Assembly: GCF_001546115.1 (NCBI RefSeq) | Contig: NZ_KQ955210.1 | Coordinates: 446,731-510,730 of the forward strand | Source: Paracoccus aminovorans | GTDB taxonomy: Bacteria > Pseudomonadota > Alphaproteobacteria > Rhodobacterales > Rhodobacteraceae | DNA: 64,000 nucleotides | Direction of reading: 5' to 3' | Shown: piece by piece, positions 8,245-17,147 of the stretch | How the letters are laid out: each line of letters begins with the position of its first letter | Position numbering within the stretch: position 1 is the stretch's first letter | The notes under the pieces: generated by a model | Told to the model about the DNA's origin: nothing | What the model saw: only the letters and a program-made list of their open reading frames with translations | Databases searched by the model: none | Position numbers and translations under genes: made by a program

Positions 8245-9441
8245 TCAGCGCTTTTGCAGCGCCGCGACGCCGGGCAGTTCCTTGCCTTCCATCCATTCCA
8301 GGAAGGCGCCGCCGGCGGTCGAGATGAAGGTGAAGTCGCCCGCGACCCCGGCCTTGTTCAGCGCCGCCACCGTGTCGCCGCCGCCGGCGACCGAGGTCAG
8401 CTTGCCCTCGCGCGTGAGCCGCGCCGCCTCGGCCGCGGCGGCATTGGTCGCGGCGTCGAAGGGGGCGATCTCGAAGGCGCCCAGCGGGCCGTTCCAGATC
8501 AGCGTGCGCGACGCCTCGAAGACGGCGCGGATCGCCTCGACCGTCTGCGGCCCGGCGTCGAGGATCATCGCATCGGCCGGGCAGGCGTCGGCGGCCACGG
8601 TTTCGCTGTCCGCGCCGGCCTTGAACTCGCGGGCCACGACGACATCGACCGGCAGGTGGATGGTGCAGCCGCCGCTTTGCGCCTTGGTCAGGATCTCGCG
8701 CGCGGTATCGGCCATGTCGCGTTCGGCCAGCGACTTGCCGACCTCGATGCCTTGGGCGACCAGGAAGGTGTTGGCCATGCCGCCGCCGATCACCAGGTGG
8801 TCGACCTTCTCGATCAGGTTGCCGAGCAGGTCGAGCTTGGTCGAGACCTTGGCGCCGCCGACCACCGCCACCACCGGGCGCTGCGGATTGCCCAATGCGG
8901 CATCCAGCGCCTTCAGCTCCGCCTCCATCAGCCGGCCGGCGGCGGCGGGCAGCAGCCGCGCCAGCCCCTCGGTCGAGGCATGGGCCCGATGCGCGGCCGA
9001 GAAGGCGTCGTTGACATAGGCCTGCCCCAGCGCCGCCAGCGAGGCGGCAAAGGTCGGGTCGTTTTCCTCTTCGCCGGGATAGAAGCGGGTGTTTTCCAGC
9101 AGCGCCACATCGCTCGGCTTCAGGTCGGCCACCACGCGCTTGGCCGGGCCGCCGATGGCTTCCTCGGCGAATTTCACCGGCTGGCCAAGCGCCGCCTCCA
9201 GCGCCGGCAGCACGACCTTCAGGCTCATCGCATCCACGCGCTTGCCCTTGGGACGGTCGAAATGCGCCAGCAGCACCGGGATGCCGCCCTTGGCCTGGAT
9301 GTCCTTGACGGTCGGCACGATCTTCTCGATCCGGGTCGCGTCGGTGACCTGGCCGTTCTCGACCGGGACGTTCACGTCCACGCGGACGAGCACAACCTTG
9401 CCGTTCAGATCCAGATCGTCGATCGTGTTGAAATCCGCCAT
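8245..9441 (-). CDS. pgk: Phosphoglycerate kinase
   Basis: Phosphoglycerate kinase interconverts 1,3-bisphosphoglycerate plus ADP and 3-phosphoglycerate plus ATP. The 398-residue protein is of normal length and shows the N-terminal signature KVVLVRVDVNVPVENG, the substrate segment LLAHFDRPKGK, the hinge region VGGAKVSTKLDLL, and the nucleotide-binding C-terminal SVAGGGDTVAAL. The start at 9441 follows an AGGAAAGGAA ribosome-binding region; the longer open frame upstream is shadow of the divergent cyclophilin genes. Confidence 0.97.
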   Translation of the reverse strand: MADFNTIDDLDLNGKVVLVRVDVNVPVENGQVTDATRIEKIVPTVKDIQAKGGIPVLLAHFDRPKGKRVDAMSLKVVLPALEAALGQPVKFAEEAIGGPAKRVVADLKPSDVALLENTRFYPGEEENDPTFAASLAALGQAYVNDAFSAAHRAHASTEGLARLLPAAAGRLMEAELKALDAALGNPQRPVVAVVGGAKVSTKLDLLGNLIEKVDHLVIGGGMANTFLVAQGIEVGKSLAERDMADTAREILTKAQSGGCTIHLPVDVVVAREFKAGADSETVAADACPADAMILDAGPQTVEAIRAVFEASRTLIWNGPLGAFEIAPFDAATNAAAAEAARLTREGKLTSVAGGGDTVAALNKAGVAGDFTFISTAGGAFLEWMEGKELPGVAALQKR

Positions 9442-9600
9442 CTCGTTTCCTTTCCTGCCGGGCTGACGCAGCCGTGCGCGGTTTTCCCGCACAATGACAT
9501 ATTCGTCAACCGGTAGGGCGAACCCGGACGCCCGGGCGGCGTTGTGCGACCGGGACGAAATGCGTAAGGCTGCACCCGAGCCTGAGAAGAGGAGACCCCC

Positions 9601-10110
9601 ATGGCCGAGATCAAGGATCCCGAGAACACGGTCATCATCGCGCTGAAGGACGGCCCGGTGGTGATCGAACTGCTGCCCGACGTTGCCCCCAAGCATGCCG
9701 AGCGCATGAAGGAACTGGCCCGGGCCGGGAAATACGACAACGTGGCCTTCCACCGCGTGATCGAGGGCTTCATGGCCCAGACCGGCGACGTGGAACACGC
9801 CAACATGGAAAACAACTACAACCCGGGCCGCGCCGGCACGGGCGGGTCCGACCTGCCGGACCTGCCGGCCGAATTCTCGCGCCTGCCGCATGACCGCGGC
9901 ACGCTGGGCGCCGCGCGCTCGATGAACCCGAACAGCGCGAACAGCCAGTTCTTCATCAACTTCAAGGACAACCATTTCCTGAACGGCCAGTACACCGTCT
10001 ATGGCCGCGTCATCGAGGGCATGGAGCATGTCGACAAGATCGCCCGCGGCGAGCCGCCGGCGAACCCCGACCGGATGATCTCGGTGAAGGTGGCGGCCGA
10101 TGTGGAATAA
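9601..10110 (+). CDS. ppiB: Cytoplasmic peptidyl-prolyl cis-trans isomerase (cyclophilin)
   Basis: A cyclophilin of 169 residues without signal peptide, hence probably cytoplasmic. It speeds cis-trans isomerisation of X-Pro bonds. Core motifs are VAFHRVIEGFMAQTGD (catalytic Arg in FHR), the SQFFIN segment and YTVYGRVIEGME. An alphaproteobacterial insertion around AEFSRLPHDRGTL is typical. The gene overlaps the next cyclophilin gene by 11 bp, so the cytoplasmic and exported isomerases form one operon, transcribed divergently from pgk. Confidence 0.93.
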   Translation: MAEIKDPENTVIIALKDGPVVIELLPDVAPKHAERMKELARAGKYDNVAFHRVIEGFMAQTGDVEHANMENNYNPGRAGTGGSDLPDLPAEFSRLPHDRGTLGAARSMNPNSANSQFFINFKDNHFLNGQYTVYGRVIEGMEHVDKIARGEPPANPDRMISVKVAADVE

Positions 10111-10693
10111 GCTGCTGATCCCCGCGCTGGTCTTCGGCGCGGCCTCGGCGCATGCGGCGGGCCTGCCCGGCGTGACCGACGGGCCGGGTCCGAACCTGGT
10201 GATCGAGGTCGCCGATGCCAAGGGCGCGGCCAAGGGCCAGATCGTGCTGGATCTCTACAACGACAAGGCGCCGAAGCATGTCGAGCGTCTGGTCGGCCTG
10301 GCGAAATCCGGTGCCTATGACGGGGTGGTGTTCCATCGCGTGATCGACGGCTTCATGGCCCAGACCGGCGATGTGGAATTCGGCAAGCACGGCGGCGACA
10401 CCGCGCGCGCCGGCATGGGTGGATCCAGCCTGCCGGACCTGGCGGCCGAGTTCAACGATGTCAGCTTCCAGGCCGGCACCGTGGGCATGGCGCGCTCGAA
10501 CGATCCGAATTCGGCCAACAGCCAGTTCTTCATCGACCTGGCTCCGGCGGAGTTCCTGGACAACCAGTATACCGTCGTGGGCCAGCTGGTCGACGGCTGG
10601 GACGTGCTGAACGCCGTCAAGAAGGGCGATCCGGCCGCCAATGGCGCGGTGATCGAGCCCGATTACATGGTCAAGGTCACGGTTCAGGAGTGA
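10100..10693 (+). CDS. ppiA: Periplasmic peptidyl-prolyl cis-trans isomerase (cyclophilin)
   Basis: A second cyclophilin, 197 residues, with a signal peptide (MWNKLLIPALVFGAASAHAA, cleavage after AHA), so it acts in the periplasm. The core is the same as in its neighbour: VVFHRVIDGFMAQTGDVEF, NSANSQFFIDL, YTVVGQLVDGWDVL. The start overlaps the end of the upstream cyclophilin gene. A strong terminator follows the stop codon. The gene pair looks like a tandem duplication in which one copy acquired an export signal. Confidence 0.92.
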   Translation: MWNKLLIPALVFGAASAHAAGLPGVTDGPGPNLVIEVADAKGAAKGQIVLDLYNDKAPKHVERLVGLAKSGAYDGVVFHRVIDGFMAQTGDVEFGKHGGDTARAGMGGSSLPDLAAEFNDVSFQAGTVGMARSNDPNSANSQFFIDLAPAEFLDNQYTVVGQLVDGWDVLNAVKKGDPAANGAVIEPDYMVKVTVQE

Positions 10694-10712
10694 TCCGGCC
10701 GACCCGACCCGG

Positions 10713-10738
10713 AAAGCCCCGCCAGCGCGGGGCTTTTT
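10713..10738 (+). terminator. Rho-independent terminator after the cyclophilin operon
   Basis: A perfect 10-bp stem (AAAGCCCCGC / GCGGGGCTTT) with a 4-base loop ends in a T run, 20 bp after the ppiA stop codon. Confidence 0.9.
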
Positions 10739-10754
10739 CATCGCAGGAGGACCG

Positions 10755-11216
10755 ATGACCACGCTTTACATCGACGCCGACGCCTGCCCGGTGAAAGCCG
10801 AGGCCGAGCGCGTCGCCACCAGGCTGCGGCTGCCGATGGTGCTGGTCTGCAACGGCGGGCTGCGGCCCTCGGCGAATCCTTTCGTGCGTTTGCAGATCGT
10901 CCCCGACGGCCCGGACGAGGCCGACAAGTGGATCGCGAGCGCCTGCGGGCCGGGCGACGTGGTGGTCACCTCGGACATCCCGCTGGCCGACCGCTGCCTC
11001 AAGGCCGGGGCGCAGGTGGTCCAGCCCGATGGCGAGGTGCTGACGCTGGCCAATATCGGCGGCCGGCTGGCGACGCGCGACCTGATGCAGGACCTGCGCG
11101 CCTCGGACCCGTTCCTGCAGGGCCGGGGCGGCGGCTTCGGCAAGGCGGAGCGGGCGCGTTTCCTGCAATCGCTGGACCGGCTGATGGCCGCGGCGCTGCG
11201 GGTGCAGCCGCGCTAG
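10755..11216 (+). CDS. YaiI/YqxD family protein (DUF188)
   Basis: This 153-residue protein starts with the family hallmark YIDADACPVKAEAERVA and carries the conserved VVTSDIPLADRCLKAGA segment, including the DIPLA core of this PIN-like nuclease fold. The family (UPF0178) is widespread with no settled function. It has a good AGGAGG ribosome-binding site directly after the cyclophilin terminator, so it is transcribed separately. A GC-rich 8-bp hairpin without a T run follows it at 11221-11238. Confidence 0.9.
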   Translation: MTTLYIDADACPVKAEAERVATRLRLPMVLVCNGGLRPSANPFVRLQIVPDGPDEADKWIASACGPGDVVVTSDIPLADRCLKAGAQVVQPDGEVLTLANIGGRLATRDLMQDLRASDPFLQGRGGGFGKAERARFLQSLDRLMAAALRVQPR

Positions 11217-11344
11217 GGCAACCCGGCCGTGGCCGGGTGCGGTCGCGCGGCGCGGAATCCTGTTGCCATCAACGACATATGGGCCTGATATGATCGCATC
11301 GCCGCGGGTCGGGTGCCGCGCGGCGCTCGACATGGAGAGCGCGC

Positions 11345-12802
11345 ATGTGCCAGACCTGCCTTGAAACCGTCGCAAGCACCGGCACGGTGCGTTTCTGCCA
11401 ATGCGGCAGCCCCCAGACCCTGGCCGCCATGGCCCGGATCGAGGCCGACATCTCGCGCCGGCAGATCATCGGCGGCATGGCGGCGGTGCTGGGCATGTTC
11501 GCGGGCTTCGGCCTGGCCCCGCGCGAGTTGCGGGCCCAGACCCCGGCCCGGCCGCTGCTGCTGACCAACCTGCGGCTCTTCGACGGCCAGGCCCTGTCCC
11601 TGCGCGAAGAGGTCGAGATCCTGGTCGATTCCGGCCGCATCGCCGCGCTGCCGGGGGTGGGGCAAGGGCCGCAGGACGCCGAGCGCATCGACTGCGGCGG
11701 GCGCACGGTCATCCCCGGCCTGATCGACAGCCACTGGCATGCGACGCTGGCCGGGGTAAGCCAGATCGCGGCGATGACGCAGGACATCGGCTTCGTGCAC
11801 CTGATGTCGGGCAAGCAGGCCGGCGACACGCTGATGCGCGGCTTCACCACCGTGCGCGACGTCGGCGGGCCGGCCTTCGGCTTGCAGGCGGCGATCGACC
11901 GCGGCGTGGTGACCGGGCCGCGCATCTTCCCCTCGGGCGCGATCCTGTCGCAGACCTCGGGTCATGGCGATTTCCGCTTTTCGAACGCGCTGCCGATGAT
12001 GCCCTCGGATCCGGCGGATTACGCCACCCGCCAAGGCATGACCGCGCTGGCCGACGGCGCCCCCGAAGTGCTGCGCCGCACGCGCGAGCAGCTGATGAAG
12101 GGCGCGAGCCAGATCAAGATCAGCGCCGGCGGCGGCGTCGCCTCGCAATACGACCCGCTGGAATCGCTGCAGTTCACCCTGGACGAGATGCGGGCGGCGG
12201 TGGATGCGGCCAGCGACTGGGGCACCTATGTCTGCGCCCATGTCTATACCGCGCCCGGCATTCGCCGCTGCATCGAGGCCGGGGTGAAATCCATCGAGCA
12301 CGGCCAGCTGGCCGACGAGGATACCGTGCGCATGATGGCCGACCGCGGCATCTGGTGGTCGATCCAGCCCTTCCTGGCCGACGAGGATTCCAACACCTAC
12401 ACCGACCCCAAGGCCGCCGCCGCGCAAAAGGCGGTGGCCGAGGGCACGGTGCAGGCCTTTGAATGGGCCGACAAGCACAAGGTCAACTGGGCTTTCGGCA
12501 CCGATATTTTGTATGGCGGCGGCGAATCGCAGGGCCGGCAGCTGGCGAAGCTCGCGCGCTTCATGTCGCCGCTGGCGGCGCTGCATCGCGCGACCGGCGC
12601 GGCTGGTGAGTTGCTGGCGCTGTCGGGCGGCCGCGCGCCCTATGACGGGCGGCTGGGGGTGATCGCCGAGGGCGCGCTGGCCGACCTGCTGGTCATCGAC
12701 GGCGATACCGAGGCGAGCCTCGACTGGCTGGCCGATACCGCCAATCTGCGGCTGATCATGAAGAACGGCCGCCTGTTCAAGAACGAGTTGCAAGGGGGGT
12801 AG
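11345..12802 (+). CDS. Exported metal-dependent amidohydrolase (prolidase-like)
   Basis: A 485-residue amidohydrolase-superfamily protein, closest in feel to the Xaa-Pro/Xaa-Arg dipeptidase group. Metal ligands are visible: HxH in IDSHWHAT, the likely carboxylated lysine in SQIKISAGGGV, His in CAHVYT and SIEHGQ, and Asp in FGTDILYGG. The N-terminus is odd: MCQTCLE and FCQC give two cysteine pairs before a Tat-like SRRQIIGGMAAVLGMFAGF segment (about residues 38-56), so export by Tat with a cysteine-rich pre-region is likely. The beta-barrel gene starts 4 bp after its stop, so they are cotranscribed. Substrate is unknown. Confidence 0.82.
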   Translation: MCQTCLETVASTGTVRFCQCGSPQTLAAMARIEADISRRQIIGGMAAVLGMFAGFGLAPRELRAQTPARPLLLTNLRLFDGQALSLREEVEILVDSGRIAALPGVGQGPQDAERIDCGGRTVIPGLIDSHWHATLAGVSQIAAMTQDIGFVHLMSGKQAGDTLMRGFTTVRDVGGPAFGLQAAIDRGVVTGPRIFPSGAILSQTSGHGDFRFSNALPMMPSDPADYATRQGMTALADGAPEVLRRTREQLMKGASQIKISAGGGVASQYDPLESLQFTLDEMRAAVDAASDWGTYVCAHVYTAPGIRRCIEAGVKSIEHGQLADEDTVRMMADRGIWWSIQPFLADEDSNTYTDPKAAAAQKAVAEGTVQAFEWADKHKVNWAFGTDILYGGGESQGRQLAKLARFMSPLAALHRATGAAGELLALSGGRAPYDGRLGVIAEGALADLLVIDGDTEASLDWLADTANLRLIMKNGRLFKNELQGG

Positions 12803-12805
12803 AGG

Positions 12806-13531
12806 ATGCGCGAATTCCTGGCGGCCGCCGCGGCGGCGCTTTCCACGGGGCTTGCCCCCGCCATGGCGCAGGACTGGTCGGGGCAGATCACGCCCTATGT
12901 CTGGGGCGCGGGCCTGGGCGGCGAGGTGACGCCCTTTGCCGGGGCGCCGACGCTGTCCTTCGACAAGTCGCTGTCCGAGGTGCTCGAGGATACCGACGGC
13001 GCCTTCTTCCTGTCGGGCTTCGCCCGGCGCGATCGGCTAGTGCTGATGGGCGATCTGAGCTGGTCGACAAGCTCCAAGGCCGGCACCCTGCCGCCGGGCC
13101 TGCCGGCCGAGGGCAAGGTCACGCAGCGCTCGCTGACGCTGCTCGCCGGCTGGCGCGTGGTGTCGAACGACCGCATGACGCTGGATGCGCTGGCCGGTGC
13201 CCGGGCTTGGCGGGTCGAAAGCCGGATCAAGATCGCCGGCGGCGCGATCCAGGCCTCGCCCGGCAAGGATTTCATCGATCCGATCCTGGCGCTGCGGGCC
13301 AATGTCGCGCTGGCGCCGCAATGGTCGGCGATCCTCTATGCCGATGTCGGCGGCTTCGGCGCGGGGTCCGAGCACACCAGCCAGTTCCTGGCGACGGTGA
13401 ATTATCAGGTCACCGACCAGCTTTACGTCTCGGCCGGCTACCGCCAGCTGAACGTCGATTATCGCGACGACGGCACCAGGCTGGACGTGACCATGGCCGG
13501 GCCGATCCTGGGCGCCACCTGGCGCTTCTGA
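12806..13531 (+). CDS. Putative outer-membrane beta-barrel protein
   Basis: The 241-residue protein has a signal peptide (cleavage likely after AMA in LAPAMAQDW) and then alternating hydrophobic/polar strands typical of small barrels, ending in an aromatic C-terminus (GATWRF), the usual outer-membrane targeting signal. It is coupled to the exported amidohydrolase gene by a 3-bp gap, which suggests that both work at the cell envelope. No specific substrate can be read from the sequence. Confidence 0.75.
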   Translation: MREFLAAAAAALSTGLAPAMAQDWSGQITPYVWGAGLGGEVTPFAGAPTLSFDKSLSEVLEDTDGAFFLSGFARRDRLVLMGDLSWSTSSKAGTLPPGLPAEGKVTQRSLTLLAGWRVVSNDRMTLDALAGARAWRVESRIKIAGGAIQASPGKDFIDPILALRANVALAPQWSAILYADVGGFGAGSEHTSQFLATVNYQVTDQLYVSAGYRQLNVDYRDDGTRLDVTMAGPILGATWRF

Positions 13532-13535
13532 CGAA

Positions 13536-13559
13536 AAGGCCGGGGTCGCCCCCGGCCTT
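13536..13559. terminator. Bidirectional terminator between barrel gene and tyrS
   Basis: A perfect 10-bp stem (AAGGCCGGGG / CCCCGGCCTT) with a 4-base loop lies between convergent genes. It has a T run when read on the minus strand, so it best terminates tyrS, but can act on both transcripts. Confidence 0.8.
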
Positions 13560-13564
13560 GCCGC

Positions 13565-14803
13565 CTAGCCCAGCTGCACCATGCGGTGCTTCTTCTTGCC
13601 GACCGAAACCTTCAGCCCGTCGCCGATCAGCGCCGCATCCACCGCCAGTTGCGGGTCGCTGACGGGGTCGTTGTTCAGCCGCAGCCCGCCCTCGGCGATG
13701 AGCCGCTTGGCCTCTTTCCCCGAGGCGGCGATGCCGGTCTGCGCCAGCAGTTGCACCACCGACAGGGGCAGCGCATCCGCGCCCACCGTCACCACCTCAA
13801 GGTCGCCGCCAGCGCCGCCCTGTTCGAAGACCTCGCGCGCCGTGGCTTCGGCCGAGGAGGCGGCCTCGGCGCCGTGCAGCAGCGTCGTGACCTCATTGGC
13901 CAGGATGATCTTGGCGGCGTTGATCTCGGAGCCGGAAAGCTGGCCCAAGCGGTCGCATTCCGCGACCGGCAGGTCGGTATAAAGCTTCAGGAACCGGCCC
14001 ACGTCGGCGTCGGTAGTGTTGCGCCAGAATTGCCAGAACTCGTAAGGCGACAGCATGGCGCCGTTCAGCCAGACCGCGCCGCCCTGCGACTTGCCCATCT
14101 TGCGCCCGTCCGAGGTGGTCAGCAGCGGCGAGGTCAGGCCCCAGATCTCGCCATCCAGCACGCGGCGGGTCAGGTCGATGCCGTTGACGATATTGCCCCA
14201 CTGGTCCGAGCCGCCCATCTGCAGCCGGCAGTCGTAGCGGCGATACAGTTCCAGGAAGTCATAGGCCTGCAGGATCATGTAGTTGAATTCGAGGAAGCTC
14301 AGCGATTGCTCGCGATCCAGCCGCGACTTGACCGATTCGAACGACAGCATCCGGTTGACCGAGAAATGCCGGCCGATGTCGCGCAGGAAATCGAGGTAGT
14401 TCAGCCCGTCCAGCCATTCGGCATTGTTGAGCATCGTCGCGCGCCCCTCGCCATAGTCGAGGTAGCGGGCAAAGACCTGCTGCATGCCGTCGATGTTCGC
14501 CTGGATCGCGTCCGGGGTCAGCAGCGGGCGCTCCTCGCTGCGGAAGCTGGGGTCGCCGACCTTGGTGGTGCCGCCGCCCATCAGGGTGATCGGGCGGTTG
14601 CCGGTCTTCTGGAACCAGCGCAGCATCATGATGTTCAGCAGATGCCCGACATGCAGGCTGGCCGCCGTCGCGTCATAACCGATATATGCCGTCACCGGTC
14701 CGTTGATCAGGGCTTCGTCCAACGCCTGCAGGTCGGTGCAGTCCGCCAGATAGCCACGCTCGATCATCACGTTCAGGAAGTCGGATTTGGCATGGTAGGT
14801 CAT
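13565..14803 (-). CDS. tyrS: Tyrosine--tRNA ligase
   Basis: Tyrosyl-tRNA synthetase, 412 residues, bacterial TyrRS type 1. The class I signatures are HVGHLLNI (HIGH motif) and KMGKS (KMSKS motif, with Gly in the third position as often seen). Tyrosine-binding residues lie in AYIGYDATA and in QMGGSDQWGNI. An S4-like RNA-binding domain closes the protein (SGKEAKRLIAEGGLRLNND). The ATG at 14803 follows GAAAGGAAAAG. It is transcribed divergently from anmK, 55 bp away. Confidence 0.96.
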   Translation of the reverse strand: MTYHAKSDFLNVMIERGYLADCTDLQALDEALINGPVTAYIGYDATAASLHVGHLLNIMMLRWFQKTGNRPITLMGGGTTKVGDPSFRSEERPLLTPDAIQANIDGMQQVFARYLDYGEGRATMLNNAEWLDGLNYLDFLRDIGRHFSVNRMLSFESVKSRLDREQSLSFLEFNYMILQAYDFLELYRRYDCRLQMGGSDQWGNIVNGIDLTRRVLDGEIWGLTSPLLTTSDGRKMGKSQGGAVWLNGAMLSPYEFWQFWRNTTDADVGRFLKLYTDLPVAECDRLGQLSGSEINAAKIILANEVTTLLHGAEAASSAEATAREVFEQGGAGGDLEVVTVGADALPLSVVQLLAQTGIAASGKEAKRLIAEGGLRLNNDPVSDPQLAVDAALIGDGLKVSVGKKKHRMVQLG

Positions 14804-14858
14804 GGGCTTTTCCTTTCGAATGGCGCGGATATACCGTTGGGGCGAAAAAAGGGAAAGC

Positions 14859-15977
14859 ATGATGATCCGGGCGCTGGGGATGATGTCGGGCACCTCGCTG
14901 GACGGGGTCGATGCCGCGATGATCGAGACCGACGGCATCCGCATCGCCGGCTTCGGCCGCAGCGCCTATCGCCCCTATTCCGGCAATGAATCCGGGCTGC
15001 TGCATGCCGCGCTGGGGCAATGGCCGGGCGGGCCGGACGTGGCCGAGGCGGCGGCGCTTTCCGTGGCCGCCCATGCCGCGCTGGCCGAAGGCTTCCCAGA
15101 GGCGGAACTCGTCGGCTATCACGGCCAGACCCTGGCGCATGATCCGGGCACGAAGACGCAAAGGGGGCGGGGCACGCATCAGGCCGGCGATGGCGCGGCG
15201 CTGGCGCGCCGGCTGGGGCGGCGCGTGGTCTGGGATTTCCGCTCCGAGGACGTGCGGCAGGGCGGCGAGGGCGCGCCGCTCGCGCCCTTCTTTCACTGGG
15301 CCTGCGCGGAATGGGCCATGGGGCAGGGGCTCTTGCCGCGCGCGCCGGTCGCGTTCCTGAACCTGGGCGGGGTGGGCAACCTGACCTTTGTCGACCCCGA
15401 GTCCCCGGCCCCGGAGGCGCCGGGCGCCTGCATCGCCTTCGACACCGGCCCGGCCAATGCGCCGCTGAACGACCTGATGCGGGCGCGGCGCGGCCAGGCC
15501 CGGGACGAGGGCGGGCGGCTTGCCGCGCAAGGCGTGCCGGACGAGGGGGTGATCGCGGCCTTCCTGCGCCATCCGCATTTCGCCCGGCCACTGCCGAAAT
15601 CGCTGGACCGCAACGCCTTTGCCGGAACGCTGGACGTGGCGCATCTGGGCGATGCCGATGCCGCCGCTTCCCTGACCCATGCCGCGGCGGCGGCTGTCGC
15701 GGCGGGGCTTTCGGCTCTGGAGCGGTTGCCCGGGCGCGTGCTGGTCTGCGGCGGCGGCCGCCTGAACGGCGCGATGATGGCGGCGCTGGCGGCGCGCCTG
15801 CCGGTGCCGGTGGCGCCGGTCGAGGCGGCGGGGCTGGACGGCGACATGCTGGAGGCGCAGGCCTTCGGCTGGCTCGCGGTGCGGGTGCTGCGCGGGCTGC
15901 CGACCTCGGGGCCCGGCACCACGGCGGCGCCGGCGCCGGTCTGCGGCGGCCGCATCAGCCCGCCCGGCCGCGGCTGA
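14859..15977 (+). CDS. anmK: Anhydro-N-acetylmuramic acid kinase
   Basis: AnmK phosphorylates and opens 1,6-anhydro-MurNAc released during cell-wall turnover, giving MurNAc-6-phosphate for recycling. The N-terminal ATP-binding motif GMMSGTSLDGVDAA is diagnostic. ELVGYHGQTLAHDP, FLNLGGVGNLTF, FDTGPANAPLND and VLVCGGGRLNGAMM follow the family order. Start at 14859 (GGG then AAAGC spacer); the next codon is also ATG. The divergent tyrS-anmK arrangement is common in Rhodobacterales. Confidence 0.95.
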   Translation: MMIRALGMMSGTSLDGVDAAMIETDGIRIAGFGRSAYRPYSGNESGLLHAALGQWPGGPDVAEAAALSVAAHAALAEGFPEAELVGYHGQTLAHDPGTKTQRGRGTHQAGDGAALARRLGRRVVWDFRSEDVRQGGEGAPLAPFFHWACAEWAMGQGLLPRAPVAFLNLGGVGNLTFVDPESPAPEAPGACIAFDTGPANAPLNDLMRARRGQARDEGGRLAAQGVPDEGVIAAFLRHPHFARPLPKSLDRNAFAGTLDVAHLGDADAAASLTHAAAAAVAAGLSALERLPGRVLVCGGGRLNGAMMAALAARLPVPVAPVEAAGLDGDMLEAQAFGWLAVRVLRGLPTSGPGTTAAPAPVCGGRISPPGRG

Positions 15978-16120
15978 GGCCGCGGAACTCGGGTGGCGGG
16001 TTTCTGCCAACTGGCGCGTTTCGCGTCATTTTCGGGAACGAAGCGGGAAAGGCCGCGTTGGGTCGCCATGGGACGGCTTCGCCCGTCCGTGACAAAAGAC
16101 AACCGGAAAGGACAGCGTCC

Positions 16121-16900
16121 ATGAAACCTCTTGTCATTGCCGCGACGACCCTGGCGCTGGCGGGTGCCGCCTTCGCGCAAGATGCGACCACCACCATGCC
16201 GGCCGATCCGGCCGAGCAGGCGCAGGGCGCCGCCAATACCGCCGAGCAGGCCGCCGACCAGGCCGCGACCGCTGCGGACCAGGCGGCCGACCAGGCCGGC
16301 GCCACGGCCGAGAAGGCCGCCGACGATGCCGCGACTGCGGCCGATACCGCAGCCGATGCGGCCGCAACTGCCGCTGACGATGCCGCGAATGCCACGGCCG
16401 GAATGGGCGAAAACGCCGCGGAGGACGCGGCCGATGCCGCCGATGACGCGGCGGCCTCTGCCGACAATGCGGCCGAGGATGCCGCCGATGCCGCCCAGGA
16501 CGCGGCCGAGGCCACCCCGGTGACGCCGCCCGACGTGAACGCCCCCGCGATTTCGGAGGCCGAGCCGGGCGTGCTGTCGAGCTGGGTGACCAGCCGCCGC
16601 ATCTGGACCACCAACCAGCCCTCCTCGACCGAATGGGTGGCGCCGACCATCGAGGAACGTCCCGCCGAGTGGCAGGACATCGCCAAGGTCAATGACATCG
16701 TCATGGACGATTCGGGCCAGGTGGTGGGCTATATCGCCGATATCGGCGGCTTCCTGGGCATCGGCGCCAAGAAGGTGCTCTTGGGCGAGGATGCGATCCA
16801 TCTGATCACCGTCGGCAACGACACCTTCTTCGCCACCAATTACACCAAGGCCGAACTCGAGGCGCTGCCCGACTTCGACGAAAAGACCGTGCGGAAATAA
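16121..16900 (+). CDS. Exported PRC-barrel protein with long Ala/Asp-rich helical repeat
   Basis: The 259-residue protein has a signal peptide (cleaved near AFAQD), then about 110 residues made almost only of Ala, Asp, Glu, Gln and Thr in repeated AADQAAD/AADDAA-like units. This should form a long amphipathic or coiled-coil helix. A PRC-barrel domain follows at about 185-235 (DIAKVNDIVMDDSGQVVGYI, VLLGEDAIHL). Similar PRC-barrel exported proteins occur widely in Rhodobacterales with no defined role; an envelope or stress function is a guess. It has its own promoter-sized upstream gap and a strong terminator. Confidence 0.8.
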   Translation: MKPLVIAATTLALAGAAFAQDATTTMPADPAEQAQGAANTAEQAADQAATAADQAADQAGATAEKAADDAATAADTAADAAATAADDAANATAGMGENAAEDAADAADDAAASADNAAEDAADAAQDAAEATPVTPPDVNAPAISEAEPGVLSSWVTSRRIWTTNQPSSTEWVAPTIEERPAEWQDIAKVNDIVMDDSGQVVGYIADIGGFLGIGAKKVLLGEDAIHLITVGNDTFFATNYTKAELEALPDFDEKTVRK

Positions 16901-16927
16901 GGCCTGCGCGCCTTGCCGAACGATACT

Positions 16928-16961
16928 CGGGGCGCCTTTCGGGGCGCCCCGTCGTTTTTTC
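16928..16961 (+). terminator. Rho-independent terminator after the PRC-barrel gene
   Basis: An 8- to 9-bp GC stem (CGGGGCGC / GCGCCCCG) is followed within 3 bases by six T residues. Confidence 0.88.
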
Positions 16962-16974
16962 GGTGGAAACGGCC

Positions 16975-17003
16975 TTGACGCCATCCGCCCCCATGCGTAA
17001 ACC
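16975..17003 (+). promoter_or_regulatory. Putative sigma-70 promoter of the tRNA-Asp pair
   Basis: TTGACG at 16975-16980, a 17-base spacer and TAAACC at 16998-17003 lie about 40 bp before the first tRNA-Asp gene, directly after the terminator of the previous gene. Predicted by eye only. Confidence 0.5.
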
Positions 17004-17043
17004 CCCTCGCACCCCGGACGGCGATCCGGGGGAGATGGTCTGC

Positions 17044-17120
17044 GCGGTTGTAGCTCAGTTGGTTAGAGTACCGGCCTGTCACGCCGGGGGTCGCGGGTTC
17101 GAGCCCCGTCAACCGCGCCA
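17044..17120 (+). tRNA. tRNA-Asp (anticodon GTC)
   Basis: A full 77-nt cloverleaf with encoded CCA. The acceptor stem is GCGGTTG/CAACCGC, the D arm GCTCAG..., the anticodon loop CTGTCAC with GTC, and the T arm contains GGTTCGAG. Discriminator base is G, as expected for tRNA-Asp. Confidence 0.96.
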
Positions 17121-17147
17121 CCATTTCCGAACGTCGCCACGAAAAGC

